Assembly (NCBI RefSeq): GCF_900107155.1
Contig: NZ_FNOX01000015.1
Span: 1-64,000, forward strand
Direction of reading: 5' to 3'
DNA from: Pseudomonas salomonii
GTDB taxonomy: Bacteria > Pseudomonadota > Gammaproteobacteria > Pseudomonadales > Pseudomonadaceae
DNA: 64,000 bases
The first letter of the stretch is position 1. Each line of letters opens with the position of its first letter. The position numbers and the translations under genes are program-made. Below the pieces are notes generated by a model. That model was not told the origin of the DNA. It ran no database searches and saw only the letters and a list, made by a program, of their open reading frames with translations. Shown here in pieces: positions 45,320 to 53,571 of this stretch.

Positions 45320-45746
45320 ATAGAAGGGGCCGGATTGTCCGGGATTCTCTCGAATAAGCAAAGACTTAGCTGAGGAATGGTTAGCCGGTGCAGGCGTGCA
45401 AGGGGGCCCTGGGCGGCCGTTTGCGAGGGCTGGGGCAGCGTAGGCGCAGGATCCGGAATCCATTTAAAACAACTAACTTACAAGACACATCCGACATTAA
45501 AAAAAGACACGTCCTGCATCTAATTTATATTTTCATCTCAATAGACCTATAACTGTTACAGAACCATACATAGCCATTGAGCCATCGCCAAGGTGCAAAC
45601 TAAGATCCCCGCTCACACTTCACACAAACACCGTGCCGTGCTGTTAACCCGTTAGCGGTTCAATAAAAAAACAGCCCTATCGAATGACATTATTCCCCCG
45701 CCCCAATGCTGCACCCTGCACGTTAACAACAATGAAGGTGCCCAAC
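45320..45746. other. Intergenic stretch with an AT-rich patch
   Basis: I see no gene in this region. From about 45465 to 45690 the sequence is much more AT-rich than its neighbours (for example ATTTATATTTTCATCTCAAT near 45520). This is typical of silenced or acquired DNA and of promoters bound by MvaT-type proteins. It probably holds the promoter of the small exported protein that follows. Confidence 0.5.
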
Positions 45747-46187
45747 ATGAACCCCAGCAACGCTCTCAAACTGCTTTTAATACCTGCCTTGGTAACCGCC
45801 GTATTGTTTCCCGGCGCAGCCAACGCCACAACCAGTACGCAAACCACCGTTAACACGACCACGCCTGAAAACGCCGTCATGTTAACGGTGTTTCTCAAGC
45901 ATGATCAGTCGCGGCCCTTGAGTGAGTTGAAGGCACAATTGGCCAAGCAGCAATTTCACAAAGTATTCCCGCCTGCCGGTGTGGAAGTGGTGAGTTGGAA
46001 CATAACCATGGGCATCGGGCAGGTCATCGTCCTGCGCCTGCCCGCGTCGCGCCTGGCAGAAGTAAACCTGGCGATCGAAAACACCGCCTGGGGTGTTTAC
46101 ACCACGCAATTCTTCCCAACCTACGACTTCATGCCCATTGCGCAAGCGGAACAAACCAAGGCGCGGCAAGCGCAAACCACTCAGTAG
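45747..46187 (+). CDS. Small exported protein of unknown function
   Basis: A 146-residue protein with a clear signal peptide (MNPSNALKLLLIPALVTAVL, ending near FPGAANA) and a Thr-rich mature start (TTSTQTTVNTTTPENAVM). The core reads LTVFLKHDQSRPLSELKAQL, WNITMGIGQVIVLRLPASRL and IENTAWGVYTTQFFPTYDF. This two-strand/two-helix arrangement could be a small ferredoxin-like periplasmic domain. I do not recognise a family. A start five codons upstream (MKVPNMNP) is possible. It follows an AT-rich patch. Confidence 0.72.
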   Translation: MNPSNALKLLLIPALVTAVLFPGAANATTSTQTTVNTTTPENAVMLTVFLKHDQSRPLSELKAQLAKQQFHKVFPPAGVEVVSWNITMGIGQVIVLRLPASRLAEVNLAIENTAWGVYTTQFFPTYDFMPIAQAEQTKARQAQTTQ

Positions 46188-46320
46188 TTGCGATGCAGGG
46201 CTGCCGTTTCAAACACCACGGCAGCCCATGGAGAATACATTTCACAACAAATCTATTTTAGAATCCCACCCATTCCTGTACGTTTCAGGCAGTGTCCGCC
46301 TACATCCTGAGAACCCAGCC

Positions 46321-46935
46321 ATGCCGCGCGTCTCCCGCAAACAAGCCGAACTCAACCGCGAAATCATCGTCGAGGCAGCCACGCACCTCTTCCGAGAGCG
46401 CGGCTTGCACGGTATCAGCCTGTCTGACGTAATGGCCGCAGCCGGCCTGACCCACGGCGGTTTCTATGGGCACTTCGCATCCAAGGAAGCGCTGGCCACC
46501 GAGGCGTGCCAAAAGGCATTCGAACAATCGAACCTGGGCTGGCAGGAAAAAATCAGCCGCAGTGATGATGTGCGCGCCGCCCGCGAAGCCATCCTGCGCC
46601 CGTATTTTTCCACCAGGCACCGTGACAACCCTGGCGACGGCTGCCCCATCTCGGCCTTCACCCCGGACATGTGCCATGAGCCCGCTGACACGGCGTTGCA
46701 ACATACCTTTATTGAGGGTGTTGAACAGTCACTGCAGGTTTTTGCGCAGCTTCAGGATGAAGACCGCGAGGCGATGCTCGCCAAGTACGCAATGATGATT
46801 GGCGCGCTCACCCTCGCCCGTGCGACACGCGGCAGCAGTTTGTCAGATGAATTCCTTGAGGCTGCAAGAAATACCCTGCTGCAAGAGCAGAACTCGGACA
46901 GCGCCGTTGACAGCCACGCACCCTCCCCAGCATGA
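46321..46935 (+). CDS. TetR-family regulator
   Basis: A 204-residue TetR-type repressor. The DNA-binding domain is REIIVEAATHLFRERGLHGI, SLSDVMAAAGLTHGGFYGHF, ASKEALATEACQKAF. The ligand domain contains CPISAFTPDMCHEP, seen in a common TetR subgroup. Its target is unknown. Candidates are the exported protein upstream or the isochorismatase-like gene downstream. It ends 7 bp before the Cys-rich leader peptide. Confidence 0.86.
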   Translation: MPRVSRKQAELNREIIVEAATHLFRERGLHGISLSDVMAAAGLTHGGFYGHFASKEALATEACQKAFEQSNLGWQEKISRSDDVRAAREAILRPYFSTRHRDNPGDGCPISAFTPDMCHEPADTALQHTFIEGVEQSLQVFAQLQDEDREAMLAKYAMMIGALTLARATRGSSLSDEFLEAARNTLLQEQNSDSAVDSHAPSPA

Positions 46936-46942
46936 TCAGGCC

Positions 46943-47029
46943 ATGAACCTGATTCAGCCCTGCCTCACCCGCACCACCACCACGACCGCTTATGGCGGGT
47001 CGTGCGGTTGCTGTGGGTGCCAGAGCTAA
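46943..47029 (+). CDS. Cys-rich 28-residue leader peptide (putative)
   Basis: A short frame starts MNLIQPCLTRTTTTTAYGG and ends SCGCCGCQS, with a run of five Thr codons and then four Cys codons within six. The Cys codons (47001-47020) overlap RNA that can fold two ways: 46981-46987 with 46998-47004, or 47007-47019 with 47033-47043. An intrinsic terminator follows before the next gene. This is the layout of a ribosome-stalling attenuator responding to cysteine (or threonine) supply. The ribosome-binding site (ATCAGG) is weak and closely spaced, so translation is unproven. Confidence 0.5.
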   Translation: MNLIQPCLTRTTTTTAYGGSCGCCGCQS

Positions 47030-47050
47030 AGACACCCAGCAACAACCCAA

Positions 47051-47083
47051 GGCCCCGCCAGTAATGGACGGGGCCTTTTTATT
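47051..47083 (+). terminator. Intrinsic terminator between the TetR/leader region and the hydrolase gene
   Basis: GGCCCCG (47051-47057) pairs with CGGGGCC (47069-47075), followed by five T. It can be the simple end of the tetR transcript or the terminator arm of an attenuator. The segment 47054-47059 could alternatively pair with GGCGGG at 46994-46999. Confidence 0.85.
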
Positions 47084-47117
47084 GCCCCGCCCGCTGGCCA
47101 CTGCACGGAGCAAGACC

Positions 47118-47642
47118 ATGGCAAACGCCCTGTTAATCATCGATATGCAAACCGGTTTATACGACGGGCCGGAATCCCCCTTCGAGCGCGAGCGCGTGCT
47201 GGGCACCATCAATCAGCTTATCCAGCGCGCCCGCAACGCCGGCGCCCCCATCTTCGTCGCCCGCCACACCGGCCCGGCGGGTTCGCCGATTGCAGCAGGC
47301 AGCCCGCTCTGGCAGCTGTGGCACGGCCTCGAGGTGGATGCAGCGCGCGACCACCTGTTCAATAAAACCCGCCCCAGTTGCTTCCTGGGCACCGAGTTGG
47401 CGCAACAACTGGCGGCAGCGCAGGTCGACGAATTGGTGGTGGTCGGCATGAAAACCCAGTTTTGCATCGACACCACGTGCCGCGTAGCGGTGGAGCTTGG
47501 GTTTTCGGTAGTGCTGCCCGAGGACGGCCATACCTGCATGGATACCCCGACCTTGTCGGCCCAGGCGATCATCGAGCATCACAATGCGACCTTGGCGGGA
47601 GCATTTGTGAAGCGGGTGAAAGCGCTGGATATCGGGTTCTAG
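47118..47642 (+). CDS. Isochorismatase-family cysteine hydrolase
   Basis: A 174-residue cytoplasmic hydrolase of the isochorismatase-like superfamily. The catalytic triad is visible: Asp9 in ALLIIDMQTGLYDG, the Lys in NKTRPSCF, and Cys in VGMKTQFCIDTTCRVA. Such enzymes are amidases, nicotinamidase-like proteins or isochorismatases, and the substrate is not evident. The start at 47118 follows CACGGAGCAAGACC. It sits 35 bp after a terminator that may be conditional. Confidence 0.86.
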   Translation: MANALLIIDMQTGLYDGPESPFERERVLGTINQLIQRARNAGAPIFVARHTGPAGSPIAAGSPLWQLWHGLEVDAARDHLFNKTRPSCFLGTELAQQLAAAQVDELVVVGMKTQFCIDTTCRVAVELGFSVVLPEDGHTCMDTPTLSAQAIIEHHNATLAGAFVKRVKALDIGF

Positions 47643-47737
47643 CGTCACCTGTGCGGGATTTTTCTGATTGAGCAGATCGTTCCGTCTTACAAATCCCGCA
47701 TACTCGTCCTATCAAACCCTTCAGGAAGAGCCTTGCG

Positions 47738-48688
47738 ATGCCCACCACTGTTCTGGTCCTGGTTGAAACCATCAACGAATACCTGCAAATCATCGAGAGC
47801 AATGACTTTCATGTGATTCTGGCGCCGACGCCGGCCGAGCGTGCCCAAGCGATCAAGGCCCACGGCGCGCAGATCAAGGCGGTACTCACCCGTGGCCCGC
47901 TGGGGCTGTATGCCGAAGAAATCGCGGCGCTGCCGTTGCTGGAGATTATCTGCGTGATCGGCGCAGGTTATGAGCACGTGGATCTGCAAGCGGCAAGCAA
48001 TCGCGGGATCGTGGTCACCAACGGCGCTGGCGTGAACGCGCCGTCGGTAGCTGACCACGCCATGGCCTTGCTGTTGGCGCTGGTGCGCGGCATTCCCCAG
48101 ACTGACGCGGCGGTGCGGCGCAGCGAATGGCCGAAAGTGATGCGCCCTTCCCTGGGTGGCAAGCAACTGGGCATTCTCGGCCTCGGCGCAGTGGGCATGG
48201 AGATTGCCAAGCGTGCCGCCCTCGGGTTTGGCATGGAAGTGAGTTACCACAACCGCCAGCCCCGCGATGATGTGGACTACACCTATTGCGCAACTGCCGT
48301 GGAGCTGGCGCGCACCTCGGACTTCCTGATCCTGGCCACGCCGGGCGGGGCCGGCACCCGCCATTTGATTGATCGCCACGCCCTGGACGCGTTGGGGCCG
48401 AACGGTTACCTGGTGAACATCGGACGCGGCAGCGTGGTGGTGACCGCCGACCTGGTGGCAGCGCTGGAACAACGCCGTATCGGCGGCGCCGCATTGGATG
48501 TATTCGACGATGAGCCGAAAGTGCCCGACGCCCTCAAGCGCCTGAGCAATACCGTGCTCACCTCCCATGTCGCCGGCCTGTCGCCGGAAGCGGCCCACGA
48601 CACCGTGCAACGCGTGGCCGATAACCTGGTGGAATATTTCGCCGGCCGCCCAGTGCTGACACCGGTTACCCTGCCGCCGCGCAACTAG
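47738..48688 (+). CDS. D-2-hydroxyacid dehydrogenase (glyoxylate/hydroxypyruvate reductase type)
   Basis: A 316-residue NAD(P)-dependent D-isomer-specific 2-hydroxyacid dehydrogenase. The Rossmann motif is LGILGLGAVGMEIAKRA. The catalytic Arg is in the GAGYEHVDLQAASNRG to PGGAGTRHLID region, the Glu is in ALDVFDDEPKVP, and the His is in TVLTSHVAGLSPEA. NIGRGSVVV is the usual nucleotide-site block. The likely reaction is reduction of glyoxylate, hydroxypyruvate or a related 2-oxoacid. It is transcribed alone. Confidence 0.88.
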   Translation: MPTTVLVLVETINEYLQIIESNDFHVILAPTPAERAQAIKAHGAQIKAVLTRGPLGLYAEEIAALPLLEIICVIGAGYEHVDLQAASNRGIVVTNGAGVNAPSVADHAMALLLALVRGIPQTDAAVRRSEWPKVMRPSLGGKQLGILGLGAVGMEIAKRAALGFGMEVSYHNRQPRDDVDYTYCATAVELARTSDFLILATPGGAGTRHLIDRHALDALGPNGYLVNIGRGSVVVTADLVAALEQRRIGGAALDVFDDEPKVPDALKRLSNTVLTSHVAGLSPEAAHDTVQRVADNLVEYFAGRPVLTPVTLPPRN

Positions 48689-48778
48689 TAGCGATTAGCC
48701 AGCGCCGGCGCAAAACCTGACTACACTGCTTGCGGGTATGCTCAGGACGTCGGTGCAGGACCGGCGAAGGAACGCACA

Positions 48779-50671
48779 ATGATTGGCCATGGACTCGGCC
48801 CGGCCCGCCAGCGCGGCGCCATCGGCCTGATAGGCGCGTTAACCCTCGGTATTGCGCTGCTGTTTCTGCTGCTGGTGGTCGACAGCGGTCGCCTGTACCT
48901 GGAGAAGCGCAAATTGCAGCGTGTGGCCGACACCGCGGCGCTGGAGGCGGTAAGCCGCAGCGGCACTTGTGTGGCGCCCGCCAACACTGCTGCGCAGTTT
49001 GCAACTGAAAGCGCGGCGCGCAACAACTTCAGCCTCGACGACAATCGCACCCTGGCCACCGCCTGCGGCACCCTCGCCACCGGCGCAGATTTTATGCGCA
49101 CGTTCAGCGCCGACCCGAACAAAACCGACGCTATCCGGGTGGTTGCCACCCATCGCGTGCACACCAGCCTTGCCCATGGCGTGCTCACCCTGTTCTCGCG
49201 CCAATCCGTCAACCTCACCACGCTGCTGAGCGCCACCGCCGTCGCCGCCGCGCCAACCCCCACGGTTGCCCAGCTCACGGTTCGCAGCACCTTATTGACC
49301 GTGGACAGCACCCAGTCTGTTGCCCTTAACGCCTTGATCGGTGGCCTGCTGGGCGGCAAGTTGCAACTGGACGCAGTGGGCTGGAACGGTTTGCTTAATA
49401 CCGATATCAGCCTGCTCAAGTACCTGGATGCCCTGGCCATCGAATTGAAAGTCAGCGCCGGCAACTACGACCAGTTGCTCAAGACCGACGCCACCGTCGG
49501 CCAACTGATCCAGGCGGCCATTGATGTGCTCAAGCTGGGCGGTGATGCGGTCAACGTGGTGATCAACAACCTGGAAGCCATCAAGCTGATTGCGCCGGGC
49601 TCGCAGATCCTGCACCTGGGCGACCTGATCAATATCCAGAACGGCACCGACAAAACTGCATTGGATGTGAACCTGCAACTGTTCAACCTGATCCAGGGTT
49701 TTGTGCAACTGTCGAACAAAGCCAGCGCGGTTGCCGTGGAGCTGCCGGTCAATGTGCTGGGCCTGCTCGGCGTGACCCTGTCGACCAAAGTGATCGAGCC
49801 GGGGCAGGTTTCCAGCATCGGCAACCCCAAAGATATCGCCAGGCAGCCCGTCTATGTGCGCACCGCCCAAGTGCGCACCTTGATCTCGGTAAAATTGCCG
49901 ATCGTCACCCTGGTCAATAACCTGCTGGGGGGCGTGGTGCAGGCGCTCAGTGACCTGTTGGGCGGGCTGTTTGGCTTGCTCGACCCCAATTGCTGCCTGG
50001 TCGCCAGCCTGGAAATCGGCGACACCCTCAATATCGCCCTGGAAGCGGCCGGCGGCAGCGCCAGGGTCACCGGCTACCGTTGCGACAGCGGTAAAAAGTC
50101 GTTGTCGGTACTCGGCGAAACCTCGGCATTGCGCGCGATGATTGGCCAGGTTGACCCCAAGAACCTGTACTCATCCACCGAAACACTCAAGGTAGACGAA
50201 TACCCGCTGGTGGATATCGGCACTAAAACCTGCAAGCGCGGCACCGGCGTGTGCGGCAACAGGCAGGCCTTTGCCGCGGGCGGCCTGGGCGTCCGAGTCG
50301 ACAGCGAAGTGTTGAAAACCGCGCGTGCCCACACCTACACCGACCCGCCCGCTATCAACCAGCAACCGCTCTATTACGCATTCGCCAGCTCGAACGCGGT
50401 CAGCAGCCTCAAGGAAACACTCACCGGCGTCCAACTGATCAACCATTCGCCCAAAATGGCCAGCCTGTTGGGCGCCGTACTGGGCCTGGTCACGGGCGTG
50501 GTCAACGGTTTGCTCACCACCCTGGGCGGTTTGATTGCCGGGCTGCTCGGCCCGCTGCTCGACCCCATCGTCAACAACCTGCTCGCCGGCCTGGGCATCG
50601 ACCTGGCAAAAGTCGAAATCGGTGCCAACCTGTCCTGCAATCCCGGTGGCCGCGCGATGCTGGTGATTTGA
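48779..50671 (+). CDS. TadG-like membrane protein, orphan
   Basis: A 630-residue protein with an N-terminal TadE/TadG-style anchor (RQRGAIGLIGALTLGIALLFLLLVVDSGRLYLEKRKLQRVADTAALEA, residues ~11-58). The Gly-Arg-Gly-Ala lead, a single membrane helix, and the Asp/Arg-rich start of the exported part (LQRVADTAALEAV) are typical. The rest is exported, rich in Leu/Gly helices (LIGGLLGGKLQ, NNLLGGVVQALSDLLGG, LLGPLLDPIVNNLL) with some cysteines. TadG proteins act in Flp pilus assembly, but no other tad genes are visible nearby. Its role is unknown. Confidence 0.75.
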   Translation: MIGHGLGPARQRGAIGLIGALTLGIALLFLLLVVDSGRLYLEKRKLQRVADTAALEAVSRSGTCVAPANTAAQFATESAARNNFSLDDNRTLATACGTLATGADFMRTFSADPNKTDAIRVVATHRVHTSLAHGVLTLFSRQSVNLTTLLSATAVAAAPTPTVAQLTVRSTLLTVDSTQSVALNALIGGLLGGKLQLDAVGWNGLLNTDISLLKYLDALAIELKVSAGNYDQLLKTDATVGQLIQAAIDVLKLGGDAVNVVINNLEAIKLIAPGSQILHLGDLINIQNGTDKTALDVNLQLFNLIQGFVQLSNKASAVAVELPVNVLGLLGVTLSTKVIEPGQVSSIGNPKDIARQPVYVRTAQVRTLISVKLPIVTLVNNLLGGVVQALSDLLGGLFGLLDPNCCLVASLEIGDTLNIALEAAGGSARVTGYRCDSGKKSLSVLGETSALRAMIGQVDPKNLYSSTETLKVDEYPLVDIGTKTCKRGTGVCGNRQAFAAGGLGVRVDSEVLKTARAHTYTDPPAINQQPLYYAFASSNAVSSLKETLTGVQLINHSPKMASLLGAVLGLVTGVVNGLLTTLGGLIAGLLGPLLDPIVNNLLAGLGIDLAKVEIGANLSCNPGGRAMLVI

Positions 50672-50801
50672 GCACATCAGGCCCACTGATCATCGTCCAA
50701 CACGCTAACCTATTAAGCCGCCCCGACCTTGTCGCTGGGCGGCGGTGCGCATTAGATTAGCCAATAGTCCAAGGCCTTTAGAATAAGCAGAAGGGATAAG
50801 C

Positions 50802-51869
50802 ATGGCGCTTAACGACCAATCGACCCAGATTCGCCCCGGCGAAGAACTTGATGCCAGCCTCATCGATCCCTACCTCAAGGCGCATATTCCGGGCCTTGCC
50901 GGCCCGGTCAAAATCAGCCAGTTCCCCGGTGGCGCGTCCAACCTGACTTACCTGCTGGAATACCCCGGCCAGGAATTCGTGCTGCGTCGCCCGCCGTTTG
51001 GCCACAAAGCCAAGTCCGCCCACGACATGGGCCGCGAATACCGCATTCTCAATCAGCTCAAGGACGGCTTCCCGTATTGCCCCAAAGCCTATGTGCACTG
51101 CCTTGATGAGTCGGTGATCGGCGCCGAGTTCTATGTAATGGAGCGCGTCAACGGCATCATCCTGCGCTCGGACCTGCCCGCCGAACTGGGCCTGGACGCG
51201 GCCAAGACCGAGGCACTGTGCAAGAGCTTTATCGACAAGTTCGTTGAACTGCACCAGGTGGATTACGCCGCCTGTGGCCTGGCCGACCTGGGCAAGCCCG
51301 AAGGGTATGTAGCCCGTCAGATTCGCGGCTGGAGCGACCGCTACGAAAAAGCCCTGACGCCCGACGCACCCAGCTGGGAAACAGTGCGCGCGTGGCTCAA
51401 CGACAAGATGCCGGCTGACCACCCGACCTCCAGCATCGTGCACAACGACTACCGCTTCGACAACGTGATTCTCGACCCGCACAACCCGATGCAGATCATC
51501 GGCGTACTGGACTGGGAACTCACCACGTTGGGCGACCCGCTGATGGACTTGGGCAACACCCTCGCCTACTGGATCGAAGCCGCGGACCCTGCGCCGGTAC
51601 AACTGATGCGCCGCCAACCCAGTAATGCGCCGGGCATGCTGACTCGTCGCCAATTCGTCGACTATTACGCCGAACGCTCCGGCATCCGGATCGACAATTT
51701 CGACTTCTACTACACCTATGGCCTGTTCCGTTTGGCCGGCATTGTGCAGCAGATCTACTACCGTTTTTTCCACGGCCAGACCCAGGACAAACGCTTTGCG
51801 CAGTTCATCCATATGAACAAGCTGCTGGAGCAAATGAGCCTGAATGTCATCGCTAAATCAGCCCTCTGA
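50802..51869 (+). CDS. APH-fold phosphotransferase, ACAD10/LvaA-like
   Basis: A 355-residue kinase-fold protein of the aminoglycoside phosphotransferase superfamily, in the branch fused to acyl-CoA dehydrogenase in ACAD10/11. N-lobe: FPGGASNLTYLLEYPGQEFV, LRRPPFG. Catalytic loop: SIVHNDYRFDNVIL (HNDYxxxN). Metal loop: GVLDWELTTLGDPLMDLG. Relatives such as LvaA phosphorylate 4-hydroxyacyl-CoAs so that the phosphate can be eliminated. The SDR 22 bp downstream fits a hydroxyacyl-CoA pathway, but no dehydrogenase partner lies in this window. Confidence 0.83.
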   Translation: MALNDQSTQIRPGEELDASLIDPYLKAHIPGLAGPVKISQFPGGASNLTYLLEYPGQEFVLRRPPFGHKAKSAHDMGREYRILNQLKDGFPYCPKAYVHCLDESVIGAEFYVMERVNGIILRSDLPAELGLDAAKTEALCKSFIDKFVELHQVDYAACGLADLGKPEGYVARQIRGWSDRYEKALTPDAPSWETVRAWLNDKMPADHPTSSIVHNDYRFDNVILDPHNPMQIIGVLDWELTTLGDPLMDLGNTLAYWIEAADPAPVQLMRRQPSNAPGMLTRRQFVDYYAERSGIRIDNFDFYYTYGLFRLAGIVQQIYYRFFHGQTQDKRFAQFIHMNKLLEQMSLNVIAKSAL

Positions 51870-51891
51870 CTACAAGAGCAAGGAACCCAGC

Positions 51892-52659
51892 ATGTCCAAG
51901 ACCCACCTGTTCGACCTCGACGGCAAAATCGCATTTGTTTCCGGCGCCAGCCGTGGCATCGGTGAAGCCATCGCCAAGCTGTTGGCCCAGCAAGGTGCGC
52001 ATGTGATCGTCTCCAGCCGCAAGCTCGAAGGCTGCCAGCACGTGGCCGATGCGATCATCGCCGCCGGCGGCAAAGCCACCGCCGTGGCCTGCCATATTGG
52101 TGAAATGGAGCAGATTACCCAGGTGTTCGCCGGTATCCGTGAGCAGTTCGGGCGCCTGGATATCCTGGTCAACAATGCCGCAACCAACCCGCAATTCTGC
52201 AACGTACTGGACACCGACCTGGGCGCGTTCCAGAAGACCGTTGACGTGAACATTCGCGGCTACTTCTTCATGTCAGTGGAAGCCGGCAAGCTGATGCGCG
52301 ACAACGGCGGCGGCAGCATCATCAACGTGGCCTCGATCAACGGCATCTCCCCGGGTGTGTTCCAGGGCATCTACTCGGTGACCAAGGCCGCCGTGATCAA
52401 CATGACCAAGGTGTTTGCCAAGGAATGCGCGGCGTTCGGCATCCGTTGCAATGCGCTGCTGCCGGGCCTGACCGACACCAAGTTCGCCTCGGCGCTGGTC
52501 AAGAACGACTCGATCCTGAAGATGGCCCTGGCGCAGATCCCGCTCAAGCGCGTGGCCGACCCAAGCGAGATGGCCGGTGCGGTGCTGTTCCTGGCCAGCG
52601 ATGCGTCCAGCTACACCACCGGTGTGTCGCTGAATGTGGACGGTGGTTTCCTGTCCTGA
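51892..52659 (+). CDS. Short-chain dehydrogenase/reductase
   Basis: A 255-residue classical SDR. The NAD(P) motif is SGASRGIG (17-24), NNAA is at ~94-97, and the catalytic Ser is in VASINGIS. Tyr161 and Lys165 lie in YSVTKAA, and the C-terminus has YTTGVSLNVDGGF. The start at 51892 follows GCAAGGAACCC. It is co-oriented with the kinase gene at 22 bp, so it probably acts on the same hydroxyacyl compound. Confidence 0.88.
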   Translation: MSKTHLFDLDGKIAFVSGASRGIGEAIAKLLAQQGAHVIVSSRKLEGCQHVADAIIAAGGKATAVACHIGEMEQITQVFAGIREQFGRLDILVNNAATNPQFCNVLDTDLGAFQKTVDVNIRGYFFMSVEAGKLMRDNGGGSIINVASINGISPGVFQGIYSVTKAAVINMTKVFAKECAAFGIRCNALLPGLTDTKFASALVKNDSILKMALAQIPLKRVADPSEMAGAVLFLASDASSYTTGVSLNVDGGFLS

Positions 52660-52688
52660 CCAGAGCCTGCAGACACTGCCAACCCCCT

Positions 52689-52698
52689 GTGGGAGCGG
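52689..52698. repeat. REP remnant
   Basis: GTGGGAGCGG without a partner arm, between the SDR and glycosylase genes. It is a truncated REP end. Confidence 0.5.
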
Positions 52699-52709
52699 CA
52701 GTCGTTGAC

Positions 52710-53339
52710 TCAAGGGCGCTTGAACTGTTGGCGTAGCGTCTCTATGCGCGCTCGGCAAACACACCCCTCCAGGTGATCATTGACCATGCCCATCGCCTGC
52801 ATCAGCGCGTACATCGTGGTGGGGCCAACAAAGGTCCAGCCGCGTTTCTTCAAGGCCTTGGACAAGCGCACCGATGCCGGTGACGTCGGGTTGCCGGTCC
52901 AGTAAGCCATGTCCACCACCGCCGGGCGTTCCTCTGGCGGAGGTTCAAATGCCCACAACCAGCGCGCCAGCGAACCGGTTTCGTCCACCAGTTCACAGGC
53001 CCGGCGCGCGTTGTTGATGGTCGAGACGATCTTTGCGCGGTTGCGCACGATGCCTGGGTCGTTCATCAGCCGCTCGATATCGGCCTCGCCGTATTGCGCA
53101 ACGCGGCGAAAATCAAACCCTTCGAACGCCGCCCGAAACTGCTCGCGCTTGCGCAAAATGGTGATCCACGCCATGCCCGCCTGAAAACCTTCCAGGCAAA
53201 TTTTCTCGTACAGCTGGGTATCGTCTGCCACCGGCACGCCCCACTCGTGGTCGTGGTAACGCGGATATTCAGGTGCGGCAGTGCGCCAGGTGCAGTGCGT
53301 CTGGCCTGCTGCGTCGGTGGTCAGCCCGGGTCTGTCCAT
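52710..53339 (-). CDS. tag: DNA-3-methyladenine glycosylase I
   Basis: A 209-residue base-excision repair enzyme that removes 3-methyladenine from DNA. Conserved blocks: RYHDHEWGVPVADDTQLYEK, LEGFQAGMAWITILRKREQF, GIVRNRAKIVSTINNARR, LKKRGWTFVGPTTMYALMQA and GMVNDHLEGC. The zinc ligands (Cys16 and His30 region, His/Cys near the C-terminus) are present. It is convergent with the SDR gene. Confidence 0.93.
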   Translation of the reverse strand: MDRPGLTTDAAGQTHCTWRTAAPEYPRYHDHEWGVPVADDTQLYEKICLEGFQAGMAWITILRKREQFRAAFEGFDFRRVAQYGEADIERLMNDPGIVRNRAKIVSTINNARRACELVDETGSLARWLWAFEPPPEERPAVVDMAYWTGNPTSPASVRLSKALKKRGWTFVGPTTMYALMQAMGMVNDHLEGCVCRARIETLRQQFKRP

Positions 53340-53426
53340 GTGTCACCTCGCCAATCAAGACGCGGATGATAAGCGAAAAAAAATATTACCTGCCAACCGC
53401 TCAAGCATCACCCTTACCGACCAACT

Positions 53427-53435
53427 GGTCAGACC
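53427..53435. promoter_or_regulatory. Candidate FCD/GntR operator ahead of the DctA-like gene
   Basis: ACTGGTCAGACCGG contains the 9-bp dyad GGTC-A-GACC, similar to TGGTNNNACC sites of FadR-like regulators. Two such regulators are encoded downstream at 55053 and 55772. The site is 137 bp ahead of the symporter ATG. Weak evidence, based on one dyad. Confidence 0.3.
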
Positions 53436-53571
53436 GGGACCTGGCAACCGCCGAATATTTACTTGTGATTTGAAAAAAACCCGGCGTAGACTGGCCCCGC
53501 ACTGGACATACCGGTAAGACCACAACAATTAAGCCCTGGAACCACCAGGGCACCGAATAGAGATCCCTCCC

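Noticed and set aside
45245..45463. 72-codon minus-strand frame upstream of the permease
   Set aside because: It has no ribosome-binding site, overlaps the permease leader hairpin and has no protein-like composition.
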